Shown piece after piece: positions 33,520 through 46,286 of a stretch of 64,000 nucleotides of DNA. The translations under genes and the position numbers were made by a program. Within the stretch, counting starts at the first letter, position 1; the number at the start of each line of letters is the position of its first letter. The notes under the pieces are model-generated. The model saw only the letters and a program-made list of their open reading frames with translations, was not told the DNA's origin and made no database searches. This DNA is from Stomoxys calcitrans (lineage: Eukaryota; Arthropoda; Insecta; Diptera; Muscidae), in assembly GCF_963082655.1 (NCBI RefSeq), contig NC_081555.1, positions 152,949,378-153,013,377 on the forward strand, in the 5' to 3' direction.

Positions 33520-33895
33520 TTAGAAAACATTCATGCTGAAACTGAAGCAGATCCGGCGAATAGATACCGGGTGAACGTGGTCCCTGGAGAACAACCACCC
33601 GCCAATGAAGAAATTAATCTACCAGGCAAATCAAGGTAATGCTGGCTCCAATTACTATCTGGCAGTTGCAACCGCCTCAACTCCTTCATAGCAAGGATTG
33701 CCATGGAGCAGGATATGTGTCCCCATTGTGATCACATGACACACGTCACCCTTTTAACTGCCTAGGCAGACCCACTCAACTCAGACCAAGATACTTTTGG
33801 ACACAACCCAACTTAGTCGCGGAGTTCCTGGTTCTGGATATTCAACAGATCCAAGTATAACAATGATACTCTCCTACAACAACGAAAGCAACAAC
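33520..33895 (+). pseudogene. Non-LTR retrotransposon pol C-terminal fragment
   Basis: Broken frames read AETEADPANRYRVNVVPGEQ, then after a stop GSCNRLNSFIARIAMEQDMC and PHCDHM, then a weakly preserved tail ending near FLVLDI. The order (SG-CNRLNS, C-x2-C, H) matches the Cys/His C-terminal region of jockey-type LINE pol proteins, from memory. At least three stops or shifts. A different family from LINE-R. Confidence 0.6.
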
Positions 33896-33955
33896 TAATA
33901 AGGTAATCGTGCTAAGTTCGGCCGGGTCGAATCCTGAGAACCCACCACAAACATT
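33896..33955 (-). mobile_element. HINE 3' terminus scrap
   Basis: GTAATCGTGCTAAGTTCGGC, hairpin, and ACCCACCAC, then truncation by a transposase remnant. Confidence 0.55.
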
Positions 33956-34225
33956 TCGTCCAGTATCTCACGAATAAATGCTTCAATGTTGTCTTCCCAT
34001 GCGGCTATTGAAGCGGGCTTATTTGTATATACATGAGCTTCATCATAGTCCCACAAAAAATAGTCTAAAGGCGTTAAATCGCACGTTTGAGGCGGTCAAT
34101 TGACCGAAAACACATGCCATGCAAGTCAGGATCTTGCATATTAGACAACAAAAAATTGGATATCATCTCACTATAGCGCTCACTATTCACAGTTATGTTA
34201 CGATTTGCATCAACCATCAACAAAC
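33950..34225 (-). pseudogene. Tc1/mariner-type transposase C-terminal remnant
   Basis: The minus strand reads NRNITVNSERYSEMISNFLL, then DPDLHGMC, and in shifted frames a region like TPLDYFLW...NKPASI...EDNIEAFIREI of related transposases. Several stops and shifts. It is the C-terminal half, near the last catalytic acid. Related to the remnants at 50566 and 54540. Confidence 0.6.
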
Positions 34226-34251
34226 CAACCCATATACTACTCCAAAATGTG

Positions 34252-34474
34252 CCTTTTTATACCCACCACCGAACGATGGGGGTATATTCACTTTGTCATT
34301 CCGTTGGCAACACATCGAAATATCCATTTCCCACCCTAGAAACTATATATATTCTTGATCGTCGTAGAAATCTAAGACGATGTAGCCATGTCCATAGGTC
34401 TGTCCGTCCGTCTGTCTGTTGAAATCACGCTACAGTCTTTAAAAATAGAGATATTGAGCTGAAACTTTGCACAG
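34252..34474 (+). mobile_element. HINE-B 5' end only
   Basis: TTTTTATACCCACCACCGAA, GGGGGTATATTCACTTTGTC, (TA)n, core, short GTCY tract (34391-34419), then GATATTGAGCTGAAACTTTG. Cut by the start of HINE-A at 34477. Confidence 0.75.
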
Positions 34475-35640
34475 ATTATTTTTATACCCTCCCCCATAGG
34501 ATGGGGGGTATACTAATTTCGTCATTCTGTTTGTAACACCTCGAAATATGCGTCTAAGACCCCATAAAGTATATATATTCTTGATCGTCATGTCATTTTA
34601 AGTCGATCTAGCCATGACCGTCCGTCCTTCCTTCCGTCTGTCTGTCGAAAGCACGCTAACTTCCGAAGGAGTAAAGCAAGCCGCTTGAAATTTTGCACAA
34701 ATACTTCTTACTAGAGTAGGTGGGTTGGTATTGTAAATGGGCCATATCGGTCCATGTTTTGATATAGCTGCCATATAAACCGGTCTTGGGTCTTGACTTC
34801 TTGAGCCTCTAGAGTGCGCAATTCTTATCCGATTGGAATGAAATTTTGCACGACGTGTTTTGTTATGATATCCAACAACTGTGCCAAGTATGGTTCAAAT
34901 CGGTCCATAACCATAAACCGATCTTGGGTCTTGACTTCTTGAGCCTCTAGAGTGCGCAATTCTTATCCGATTGGAATGAAATTTTGCACGACGTGTTTTG
35001 TTATGATATCCAACAACTGTGCCAAGTATGGTTCAAATCGGTACTTAACCTCATATAGCTGCCATATAAACCGATCTGGGGACTTGACTGCTTGAGCCTC
35101 TAGAGTGCGCAATTCTTATCCGATTGAAATGAAATTTTGCACGTGGTATTTTGTTATGATATCCAACAACTGTGCCTAGTATGGTTCAAATAGGTTCATA
35201 ACCTGATATACCTGCCATATAAACCGATCTGGGATCTTGACTTCTGGAGCCTCTAGAGGTCGCAATTATTATCCGATTTGCCTGAAATTTGTACAATGGA
35301 TTCTCTCATGACCATCAACATACGTGTTTATTATGGTCTGAATCGATCTATAGCCCGATACAGCTCCCATATAAATCGATCTCTCTATTTTACTTCTTGA
35401 GCCTCCAAAGGGCACAATTCTTATTCGAATTGGCTGACATTTTACACAGGTCTCCAACATATAATTTAGTTGTGGTCCAAACCGGACCATATCTTGATAT
35501 CGCTCTAATAGTAGAGCAAATTTTTTCTTATATCCTTTTTTGCCTAAGAAGAGATGTCGCGAAAAGAACTCGACAAATGCGATCCATGGTGGAGGGTATA
35601 TAAGATTCGGCCCGGCCGAACTTTTCACGCATTTACATGT
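34475..35640 (+). mobile_element. HINE-A element, both ends present
   Basis: Start TTTTTATACCCTCCCCCATA; (TA)n and core; GTCY tract interrupted by CTTCCTTC (34618-34647); about six repeat units, one shortened near 34910; then GATCCATGGTGGAGGGTATA, hairpin TTCGGCCCGGCCGAA and a variant tail (CTTTTCACGCATTTACATGT). Confidence 0.82.
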
Positions 35641-35644
35641 CACG

Positions 35645-38215
35645 TCCATAAGCAGGTTAAGTTCGAAGATGGGCTATATCGGACTATATCTTGATATAGC
35701 CCCCATATAGTCCGATCTGCCGATTTAGGGTCTTAGGCCAGTAAAAGCCACATTTATCACACGATTTTGCTGAAATTTGGGACAGTGAGTTGCGTTAGGC
35801 CCTTCGATATCCTTCGCCAATTTGGCCCAGATCGGTTCAGATTTGGATATAGCTGCCATATCCAATATCGTAAAAGTCACATTTATTATCGGATTTAGCT
35901 GAAATTTGGGACAGTGAGTTGTGTTAGGCCCCTCGACATCCTTCGTTAATTTGGCTCAGATCTGTCCGGATTTGGATAAAGCTGCCATATAGACCGATCC
36001 TCAGATTTAGGGTCTTAGGCCCATAAAAGCACATTTATTATCCGATTTTGCTGAAATTTGGGACAGTGAGTTGCGTTAGGCCCTTCGACAACCTTCGTTG
36101 ATTTGGCTTAGATCGATCCAGATTTGGGTATAGCTGCCATATAGACGGATCCTCCGATTTAGGGCCTTAGGCCCATAAAAACCACATTTATTATCCGATT
36201 TTGGTGAATTTTGGGACAGTGAGTTGCGTTGGTCCCTTTAACATTCTTCTTTAATTTGGACCCGATCGGTCCAGATTTGGATATAGCTGCCATATAGAAC
36301 GATCCTCCGATTTAGGGTCTTAGGCCCATAAAAGCCACATTTTTTATCCGATTTTGCTGAAATTTGGGGCAGTAAGTTGTGTTAGGCCCTTCGACATCCC
36401 TCGTTAATTTGGCACAGATCGGTCCAGATTTGGATATAGCTGCCATATAGACCGATCCTTAGATTTAGAGTCTTAGGCCCATAAAAGTCACATTTATTAT
36501 CGGATTTAGCTGAAATTTGGGACAGTGAGTTGTGTTAGGCCCCTCGACATCCTTCGTTAATTTGGCTCAGATCTGTCCGGATTTGGATATAGCTGCCATA
36601 TAGACCGATCCTCCGATTTAGGGGCTCAGACCCATAAAAGCCACATTTATTATCCGATTTTGCTGAAATTTGGGACAGTGAGTTGTGTTAGGCCCTTCGA
36701 CATCCTTCGTTAATTTGGCACAGATCGGTCTAGATTTGGATATAGCTGCCATATAGACCGATCCTCCGATTTAGCGTCTCAGGCCCATAAAAGCCACATT
36801 TTTTATCCGATTTTGCTGAAATTTGGGGCAGTTGTGTTAGGCCCTTCGACATCCTTCGTTAATTTGGCACAGATCGGTCTAGATTTGGATATAGCTGCCA
36901 TATAGACCGATCCTCCGATTTAGCGTCTCAGGCCCATAAAAGCCACATTTATTATCCGATTTGGCTGAAAGTTGGGACAGTGAGTTGTGTTAGGCCCTTT
37001 GACATCTTTCTTCTCTTTGGCTCAGATCAGTCCAGATTTGGATATAGCTGCCATATACAGCGATCTCTCGGTTTTAGGTTTTGGGGCCATAAAAGCCACA
37101 TTTATTATCCGATTTTGCTGAAATTTGGGACAGTGAGTTGTGTAAAGCCCTTCAGCATCCTTCGTTAATTTGGCACAGATCGGTCTAGATTTGGATATAG
37201 CTGCCATATAGACCGATCCTCCGATTTAGGGTCTCAGGCCCATAAAAGCCACATTTATTATCCGATTTTGCTGAAATTTGGGACAGTGAGTTGCGTTGGT
37301 CCCTTTAACATCCTTCTTTAATTTGGTCCAGATCGGTCCAGATTTGGATATAGCTGCCATATAGACCGATCCTCCGATTTAGGGGCTCAGACCCATAAAA
37401 GCCACATTTATTATCCGATTTTGCTGAAATTTGGGACAGTGAGTTGTGTTAGGCCCTTCGATATCTTTCTTCACTTTGGCTCAGATCAGTCCAGATTTGG
37501 ATATAGCAGCCATATAGACCGATCTCTTGGTTTTAGGTTTTTGGGCCATAAAAGGCGCATTTACTGTCCGATTTCGTCTAAATTTTGGACAGTGAGTAGT
37601 GTTAGGCCCTTCAACATCCTTCTACAATTTGGTTCAGATCGGTCCAGATTTGAATATATTGGGTTGCCCAAAAAGTAATTCCGGATTTTTTAAAAGAAAG
37701 TAAATGCATTTTTAATAAAACTTAGAATGAACTTTAATCAAATATACTTTTTTTACACTTTTTTTCTAAAGCAAGCTAAAAGTTACAGCTGATAACTGAC
37801 GGAAGAAAGAATGCAATTACAGAGTCACAAGCTGTGAAAAAATTTGTCAACGCCGACTATATGAAAAATCCGCAATTACTTTTTGGACAACCAATAGCTG
37901 CCATGTAGACCAATATCTCTATTTAAAGTCCTGGCCCTATAAAAGGCGCATTTATAATCCGATTTCACTGAAATTTGACACAGTGACTTATGTTAGGCTT
38001 TTTGACATCCGAGTCGTATATGGTTCAGATCGGTCTTTATTTGGATATGGCTACCAAAAAACCAATATTTTTTTCTACAAATTTGAACAGTGACTTGTAC
38101 TTAATATAGCACTCAATATCCGTGTGGAATTTGGTTCAAATCGGACAATATTTCGATAAAGCTGATATGGGGGCATAAATTAAGCACTTTTCACCGGATT
38201 ACTTGTTTTAGTTAA
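35645..38215 (+). mobile_element. HINE-B element with 12 or more 153-bp units, 5' end missing
   Basis: Begins inside the element (CATAAGCAGGTTAAGTTCGA) directly after the preceding HINE-A tail. TTTGGATA marks units at 35971, 36123, 36276 and 36429, a 152-153 bp period. Units remain highly alike to about 37650. MITE-M copy 8 splits the array, and older diverged units run to 38215. Several unit variants recur in pairs, as expected from unequal exchange. Confidence 0.8.
37659..37894 (-). mobile_element. MITE-M copy 8
   Basis: TA at 37657-37658 and 37895-37896. Inserted in the HINE-B array; right terminus slightly changed (GGACAACCAA). Confidence 0.92.
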
Positions 38216-38580
38216 TTTGCTGTGGATGCCACAAGTATTGGTAGGTGCACAACATTTTTGCATGGATTTAGGGGACATATGAAATAAATAAAACATGTAC
38301 ATAGATGGGGGATCTGGGATTTGCAATTTGAGAACTGATCTCCCGATTATATTTTGTAAGCCCCTATTCTTATCTGATTTGGCTGAAATTTTGCAAAGCG
38401 ACTTCTACTTTGGTCTCAAACATCCAAATCAAGTTTGGTCCGAATCGGTCCATAACTTGATGTAGCTCTAATAGCATAGCAATTCTTAGCCATTATCCTT
38501 TGCTTACCACTAAAGAGATACCGGGCAAATAGCCTGACCAATGCGATCCATGATGGAGGATATACTTCGGTTTCATTTAG
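38216..38580 (+). mobile_element. Decayed HINE 3' portion
   Basis: TTGATGTAGCTCTAATAGCA, AGAGATACCGGGCAAATAGC and GCGATCCATGATGGAGGATA correspond to the family-A 3' region; the hairpin is eroded. Confidence 0.55.
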
Positions 38581-39990
38581 TTTGGCCGACTAAAATTTTG
38601 CATGGATTTGCAGTTGTTTTTTATTAACCATCTGACAACCTCTGCTGCAACATCAAAAACCCATTTCTCATTTTTAAAAAAGTGTGTGTTTCTATCATAC
38701 TGGCATTAAATCGCAAGCAATTCCCTACACCATATGCAACTTAAAAGCGTAATCAGAGAGAAAAAAAAGAACAAATAAATTCGAAAGTGCATTCATTTTA
38801 GAGTACAACTTCTGTATCTTCTGTGTTGCTTTCTTTTAAGAAGTTTTAATGATCCAAATGGGTATTGTGACTTGGTGTTCCTTTGCCTTTATATTCTTTG
38901 CATTTTGTTTAGTTTCTTTACATTGCTATTGCCATTTGTTCTAAATGCATTTACAAACTCTCTCTCTCTGGCACATGCATACAAACAATGTAAATAAATG
39001 TTGGTTAACCCCTTTGGCTAAGTTTTCCTTATGCTTCGTAGTCCTCCAATTTAACATCTGCTCGAAAGGAAGAAGCCCGCAGCTGAAAGCCAACTACGCT
39101 ACACTTAAACTCTAACTCAGGCTGTAGATCGCAGTTCCGCAGGCGTGGCGTGGCAGCATCCTTACCGCAGCAAAGGCAGAATCGAAAACAAACATGAAAC
39201 TCCTTTAATAAGAAGTTGTGAGTGAGGTGGTGCGGTGTGGTGTGGGTAGCAAGCGTATCTGCAACTTCTCTGGTCCTTGATAAACTGCAAACTTTTAGGA
39301 TAATCAAGTATTGCAATTAATTCGTGGCAATCGCAAAGTGCAGACATTTGTTTCGCCGCAAAGCACATGTACGACAGCGCAAATGAAGGGACTTTTGAAC
39401 GGTGCAATTGCTGTTTTTTTGTCTTCTACCTTGCTACGACCAATATTTACGGCAGGTTAACATTTGGCCATTTATTTTTTGGATTTTGTTTTTAAGTTTG
39501 CTCTGAGTTTTCGGTGTATCCTTTTCTTATTTGTGTGAGCGAGCAACCACAAGGTTTTCATCTGAAATTGGGCTTTTGTTTTATTGTTTTTCCGGCTGCA
39601 TTTGCAATCAGTGCTTATTGCCTGGAAAAGTTTTTGGTCTTTAGATAACGACAATAAGTTTTCCAGAGTTTCATTGCGAAGGAAACTTTTGCTCGGATTT
39701 TGTCCTAATTTGGGATAATCATTGATGCATTCATCACTGGGGTGGTATAGTTTTCTTGCAAATGAGGAGGACAATAAATATAAGAGAAGAAAAATACGAG
39801 AATCATGCAGCACATTATTTAAAAAAAAAAAAAAAAAAAAAAAAACAGGACATGTGAGCCTATCAGAACCATTTGGGACTTAAATAAGAGGTTTTTTTAA
39901 TCCAAAAGCAGGACGGTTTCCCCACACGAAGGCGAAAGATATCCGTCTTATTAATCTGTCATCCTTCATGAAAAGGCAAATATGCATGTA
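38581..39990. other. Unique region, no supported gene
   Basis: Contains a 25-base A tract at about 39820-39845 and several 80-113 codon ORFs (39029-39813, -) without recognisable motifs. Confidence 0.45.
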
Positions 39991-40243
39991 AAGGGTGATT
40001 TTTTTGAGGTTAGGATTTTCATGCATTAGTATTTGACAGATCACGTGGGATTTCATTTCATGGTGTCAAAGAGAAAGATGCTCAGTATGCTTTGACATTT
40101 CATCATGAATAGACTTACTAACGAGCAACGCTTGCAAATCATTGAATTTTATTACCAAAATCAGTGTTCGGTTCGAACTGAAATCCCACGTGATCTGTCA
40201 AATACTAATGCATGAAAATCCTAACCTCAAAAAAATCACCCTT
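39991..40243. mobile_element. MITE-N copy 1 (253 bp, deletion derivative of a Tc1/mariner element)
   Basis: AAGGGTGATTTTTTTGAGGT at left and its inverse at right, each about 66 bp long, flanked by TA (39989-39990, 40244-40245). Between them about 95 bp encode the transposase start MNRLTNEQRLQIIEFYYQNQ (from about 40105), then jump straight to the 3' inverted repeat. Confidence 0.88.
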
Positions 40244-41190
40244 TATATAGTACCCTTACTATAGTAGGGTCCACTGAAACAGCCCTTAACCAACTAGTCA
40301 CCTACCCTAAAGGGTTCTCTCGCTGTTAAGGAATATAAAATTGTAGCATTTCTTGTCTTAGGAGGCGCTTTCAATAATGCAAAAACAACGAATACTGTTG
40401 TCAAATCGAAAAATTTTGGAAATCCGCATGATGCGGATTAATATCGGCACCCTTTTTTCAACCAAACCTAACCTATTGTACCTATGGATCCGTCAGTGAG
40501 AATGCAAACGAATCGCGTTATTCAGTGATGGAATATTTAGGGTTTTCTAACTGCGTACTATGCCACACATCTTACTATTCTGTTTGCTCAATGACTCATG
40601 ACCACTCTCAGAAAGGTGTGATACTAAGTACACATTGCAAAATGAGGTAAGTGAGAATCATATACCACTTGTCTTGTCAAAGTAGACGTCGAATAACGAC
40701 ATACAGTACGAGCTTTAGTGCCAATGAAGCAAATGCCGAGTACCATGTTTGACCGTATGCCCTTTATATTGATGTGACTGAATGTTCTTCACTTGTACTG
40801 AAACCATTAAAAGTGTGATAGGCTGTGTGGCTGGCCCATGCGTATGTATGTAAACAAATGTGTCTAGCATGCTGACTGGCTGGTCGTGACGATCGCATGC
40901 CCCTTTGAATAAATGTGTGTATGTGAATAGTTGTATGGCTGGGTCATGCGTATTTAGGTAAACACTCGTCAATGTGTTTAGCATGTCGGCGGGACATGAA
41001 GAGTAGGTGTACGAATGATTGTGTGGCCCATGCGGATTAATGTAAACATAAGGTGTGTTCGGGTACTCTTACGGTAAAACTTTGCCTGTACATTTTCTTA
41101 CTAATATAATTGTGTTAAATAATTGAGCGATTGGGAGAATCTTAAAGGTTGTAAATAATATTGAGTTGTTGCTAGGTTCCTTGTTCTATT
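40244..41190. other. Spacer with a LINE-R tail
   Basis: Apart from the LINE-R tail at 40428-40478 nothing is recognised. Confidence 0.5.
40428..40478 (+). mobile_element. LINE-R extreme 3' end
   Basis: GATGCGGATTAATATCGGCA, CCCTTTTTTCAACC, then AAACCTAACCTA: the same terminus as at 31040-31085, reduced to about 50 bp, consistent with extreme 5' truncation. Confidence 0.65.
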
Positions 41191-42582
41191 ATTATACCCA
41201 CCACCGAAGGATGGGGGTATATTCATTTTGTCATTCCGTTTGCAACACATCGAAATATCCATTTCCGACCCTATAAGGTATATATATTCTTGATCAGCGT
41301 AAAAATCTAAGACGATCTAGACATGTCCGTCCGTCTGTCTGTTGAAATCACGCTACAGTCTTCAAAAATAGAGATATTGAGCTGAAACTTTGCACAGATT
41401 CTTTTATTGTCCATAAGCAGGTTAAGTTCGAAGATGGGCTATATCGGACTTTATCTTGATATAGCCCCCATATAGACCGATCCTCCGATATGGGGTCTTA
41501 GGCCCATAAAAGCCACATTTATTATCCGATTTTGCTAAAATTTGGAACAGTAAGTTGTGTTAAGCCACTCGACATTTTTCTTCAATTTGGCCTAAATCGG
41601 TCCAGATTTGGACATAGCTGCCATATAGACCGATCTCTCGATTTAAGGACTTGCGCCAAAAAAAAAAAAAAAACGCATTTATTGTCCGATTTTGCTGACA
41701 GTGAGTTGTGTTAGGCCCTTCGATATCCTTTTTCACTTTGGTTCAGATCGGTCTAGATTTGGATATAGCTGCCATATGGACCGATCACTCGATTTGAGGC
41801 TTTGGGCATATAAAAGGCGCATTTATTGTCCGATATCGCCGAAAGTGAGCTAAGTTAAGCCACTTGACATATTTCTACAATTTGGCCTAGACCCGATATC
41901 CGACCCGAATATGGTACAGATCGGACTATATATAGATATAGCTGTCACATAGGCCGATCTGCCGATAAAGGGTCTGAAGACCATTAAAGCTTTACTTTTT
42001 AATGGATTTGGCTAAAATTTGATACAGTGAGTTATTTTTAGCGTCCTGACGCCCGACCTAAATATGGTTCAGATCAGACTTTACTAAAATATAGCTGCCG
42101 TATAGACCGGTCTGCCGATAAGGGGTCTGAAGCCCATAAAAGCTTTATTTTTAAACCGATTTGGCCAAAAATTTGAAACATTGAGTTATTTTTAGCGTCC
42201 TGACACCCGACCTTAATATGGTTCAGATATTAAGACATAGCTGCCAAATAGACCGATCTGCCAATAAGGGGTCTGAAGCCAATAAAAGCTTTTTTTACAA
42301 CCCAATTTCGCTGTAATTTGAAACCGTGAGTTTTTCTGAGCGTCACGATATCAGATATCCTGATCGGGTTATAATTGGATTTATCTGCCAAAATGACCAA
42401 TATTTAGTTCTACAACATTGAATAGTGACATATATATTTGACCACTCAATTCCGTGCCGAATTTTGGTTCTTAAGTTATTCAATTTCCTCCGGATTGTGC
42501 CGAAATTGGGTTTTCATATATACTCGAGGTGGTGGGTATCCAAAGTTCGGCCCGGCCGAACTTAATGACTTTTTACTTGTTT
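41191..42582 (+). mobile_element. HINE-B element, both ends present
   Basis: 5': ATTATACCCACCACCGAAGG; (TA)n; core; GTCY 41325-41342. About seven increasingly diverged units follow. 3': CTCGAGGTGGTGGGTATCCA, hairpin GTTCGGCCCGGCCGAACTTA, and TTTTTACTTGT. The 12-bp subterminal inverted repeat ATACCCACCACC is intact. Confidence 0.85.
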
Positions 42583-43112
42583 TTCTTCCAGTAGGTGTTA
42601 ATTTCTTTTTTATATTGTAAAGAGGACTAAATGTAGATGCGAATAATGCTGCCGAAGTACTAATTTGACTAATTCACATATATATGTTAAAGCCGACCCA
42701 AATTGACAACTTTAGATAAGAAACATTTTATTCCTCGAATTTCTCAAATAACCGATTCATAATTTTTTTAATATTTTTAAGAAGCTCCACACGTCTGCTA
42801 ACTTATTGCAAAAATTTTTTACATCCTAGCCCTAAATGTGTGAAAAGCAGCTAGTTTACCAATAAGGCTAATTTTAGCGATGTCCGCCTGTCTATCTTTC
42901 TGTCTGTCCATCTGTCTGTTTGTCCATGTTAATTTGTGTATAAACTACAGGTCGCATTTTTCATCCGATCGCCTTCAAATTTGGCACAAAAATTTTTTTT
43001 TCGCGTAGAGATGAAGCCTACTGTAATTGAAAAAAAAATCGGCTCAGATTTGGATATGGCTCCCATATATATAGAAATCGGTTCATAATTAGATATAGCT
43101 CTCATATATATT
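42583..43112. repeat. Spacer and a decayed HINE-like repeat of another family
   Basis: From about 42880 there is a diverged GTCY tract (TGTCCATCTGTCTGTTTGTC), GTCGCATTTTTCATCCGATC and ATATGGCTCCCATATATATA. Similar architecture but not alignable to A or B. No gene. Confidence 0.5.
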
Positions 43113-43116
43113 TATA

Positions 43117-44784
43117 CTAGTCGAACCAAGCCCCCTCCCCTGCGCCTTCTTTAACTCTCTAATATCTTTTAGGGGGTGGGGACACTTCACCCTGAATGTG
43201 GATATCGAAATCGTGCCACTGTAGCCTTGGACCGCCTTTGATGCTGAACGCCTGCGTTCGTATCCTGGCGAGAACTTCGGATAAAATTTAAAGCGGTGGT
43301 TATACCCTCTTAATGCTTGCGACATTTGCGAGGTACCATGCCATGCCATGGTAATTTAAGAAATTCTCCCCAAAGAGGTGCCACAGTGCAAGCACGCCGT
43401 TCGAACTCGATCTATAAAAAAGTCTCTTATCATTGATAAACTCAAATTGAACCGGATAGCACTTATTGATGTGTGAGAAGTTTACCAGTTTGTTTTTGGT
43501 GACTGTGAGAGTGCAAACTTATTTCGAACGAATCACATTTCCAATCTCCGAGGTCTGGTGTTTTTTGAAAATTAGGGAAAGGAGAAGTGCTTTTTAGGGG
43601 AGACTTAAGTATGGGTTTCAAATTCGTGTTCCACTCCCAAATTCCTTAAATTTGATCCCCATATTGTCATGATCGGTAAGTTTGGAGGTTTTTTTGGGGC
43701 TGGCGCGGCCACCGGCACTTTGCCCTGAAAATAGATATCAAATTCGTTCTTTTCTCCCAAATACCGTCGATTTGAGCTCCATATTGCTATAGTTGGAAAT
43801 AAAGTTCAGTTTGGGGGGTGTTTAGGATGAACCCCCAAACACTTGGGTCCAAAATTGGATAACAAATTCGTTTTCTACTCTCAAATACCTTTCATTTGAG
43901 TCCCATATAGCCATAATGTGTCAACTAATCTATTCGAGGTTTTTTTTTTTTTGAGGAAAAGCGTCAACTAGACTTGTACGCAAATTTTGATGTCATATTC
44001 GTAATATGTTCCCAAATATTTGATCCCATATAACCATGGTCGGCTGATATGCCCATATGGGAGTGAGGCGACCACCCATTACTTGGAACTAATTTTTTAA
44101 GCCATATTTGTAATCAACTGCCTAATACTTTTGTTTCCTTCTACAAAAGCCTACACAATCTGTGAACATTTTAAGAATATCGGTTCAACCGTTTTTGATT
44201 CTACGGAGCAAACAAACAAACCGAGTCTCCTATAGTCATGATGGGTCATATGCCCATTTGGGTCGTTTTGGGGATTGGGGTGACCCAATACATTTTGATC
44301 TGATTTTGTTTGCCAGATTCGTATTCTACTCCCGAATACCTTTCATTTGAGCTCCATATTGATATGGACGTTCAATTTGTCTGCTTGTAGAAGTTTTAGG
44401 GTTAGGGCGACTTCCTGGATACTTGGAACCATTCATTTGAGTCCCATATTGTCATGCTCGTCCAATAAACCTATTTTAGAGTGTTTTGGGGCTGGGGCGG
44501 CCATCTAGTTACTTGGACCCATTTCTTAATATGAAATTCTACTCCTGAATGCTTTTCATTTAAGTCCTATATTGTCCTGATCGATACACTTTTATTTTTG
44601 GGTAGTACTTCTCCGGTAAGGGTGAGGGTCCCATATCAAAAAATTATATAGCCTACGTTTCCCTCCAGACCATCCTACACAATTTAAAAAATTTCAGGTA
44701 ATCGGTTCAGCCGTTTTAGAGTCTATACGGAACAAACAAACAAACCGACAAACAAACCCAAATCCATTTATATATATAAGAAGA
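43117..44784 (-). mobile_element. Helitron-H element, both ends, with SINE inside
   Basis: Minus strand: A|TCTTCTTATATATATAAATG at 44784 and GGCTTGGTTCGACTAG at 43117 followed by T. The 3' end shares AAAGATATTAGAGAGTTAAA with the copy at 31515. The interior shows diverged 130-bp-class units. A SINE occupies 43213-43490. No helicase ORF. Confidence 0.78.
43213..43490 (+). mobile_element. tRNA-derived SINE, diverged copy
   Basis: A decayed A box, B-box-like GCGTTCGTATCCTGG (near 43255), then the body: CCAAAGAGGTGCCACAGTGC, TCTTATCATTGATAAACTCA and TTGATGTGTGAGAAGTTTAC. Older than the copy at 46716. Confidence 0.7.
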
Positions 44785-44785
44785 T

Positions 44786-45404
44786 AAGATATCGCCTGAT
44801 TTTCACACCTAGAGCCGCTGGAAGCCCATTTACTGACCAATATCTAGGGAGTTTGGTCGAAATCGTTTCAGGTTTGGATGTAGCTTCCAGATATATGTTC
44901 GACCGATTTTAAGAAATATTGCAATAAACTGCTCATTTCTTAACCGATTCTAACGAAATTTGTAAGGAAGGAGGAATTTCATAGAAATCGGTCTAAATTT
45001 AGATGTAGCAACCATAAATGTATATCGCCCGATTTTCACTTCTAGAACCACTGCAAGCGCATTTATTGCTAAATTTTGCCAAAATCTTGTACTCGATGAC
45101 TACCACAATATCGATTGAGTTTAGTCAAAATCGGTTCAGATTTAGAAATAGCTACCGTATATATAATCGTCAGATTTTGGATAATTTGCAATAATGTTGT
45201 CATTTGTCCATCGTAGCTAATAAAGTTTGAACATATTTGCTTGAGGTTTAATACGGATTATTTGATAACCCATCTGAACACTTCCGTCGAGATCCATCAA
45301 AGTTGGTTCAGAATTAGATATAGCTCCCTTTTTGTACTTATCTGATAGGTGTAGGGTATTATACCGACGGCACCGCCCCACTTTTGCATTTCCTTACTGG
45401 TTTC
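44786..45404 (+). mobile_element. HINE-C element, 3' portion
   Basis: Repeat units with ATATCGCCTGATTTTCACAC and CGGTTCAGATTTAGAAATAG. Ends GTGTAGGGTATTATACCGAC then GGCACCGCCCCACTTTTGCA and TTTCCTTACTGGTTT, the inverse of the termini at 3217 and 10471. Confidence 0.65.
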
Positions 45405-46049
45405 AAACTTCATTCACCCTTTGCCAACAAAATGCTTGCAATAGTGCAATTTAGCATTTTACTGTCATCAATTAAATTGACATGGCTCAATGGAACGCAT
45501 CCGAGTCCAACATCTGACTTCGTTAACGTATTCAATATTTTTGTTATGTTGACAGTTTAATTTGTCGTCATTGCATTGCCAACACCTGCTTCGCACATGA
45601 AAGGACAACGAACACTTATTCTTACATGACTTCAGCATTTTATCACTTAGACTCACTCATAAAATTCCAATCAGTCTTTATTGCCTGCGAATGGTAAAAA
45701 GTGTGAGCTGAGTAAAACAAAAAAACGAAACGAAACGACACCAAGGAAAAATTTTTGTCAAATACAGGAAATAGACAGCCAAAGAAATCCGAATAAAATT
45801 GTTGCAAACAAAGAATTTTTTGCGAATCGAAAGAAATCTCTGAGAATATCTAACACCAACTTGAGAGAAAAATGTTGAACGTAAAAAAAAGCAAATCCGA
45901 AGCATTTCAAGGCAGTGAATAGTTTTCCATATCAACGAACTGAAGGTGTCCTACAATGTCGAAAGATAAAATAAAATGCAGGTTTAACCAGGCGTATAGG
46001 AATGCCTTCAGATCGAAAGAGGAGGCATCTTGAAATTGGCATTTAAATA
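45405..46049. other. Unique spacer, no gene seen
   Basis: Short ORFs on both strands only. Confidence 0.5.
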
Positions 46050-46284
46050 TTGGGTTGCCCAAAAAGTAATTGCGGATTTTTCATATAGTCGGCGTTGACA
46101 AATTTTTTCACAGCTTGTGACTCTGTAATTGCATTCTTTCTTCTGTCAGTTATCAGCTGTTACTTTTAGCTTGCTTTAGAAAAAAAGTGTAAAAAAAGTA
46201 TATTTGATTAAAGTTCATTCTAAGTTTTATTAAAAATGCATTTACTTTCTTTTAAAAAATCCGCAATTACTTTTTGGGCAACTC
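46050..46284 (+). mobile_element. MITE-M copy 9
   Basis: TA at 46048-46049 and 46285-46286. The right terminus is altered (GGGCAACTC). It lies directly next to the LINE-J fragment. Confidence 0.88.
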
Positions 46285-46286
46285 TA

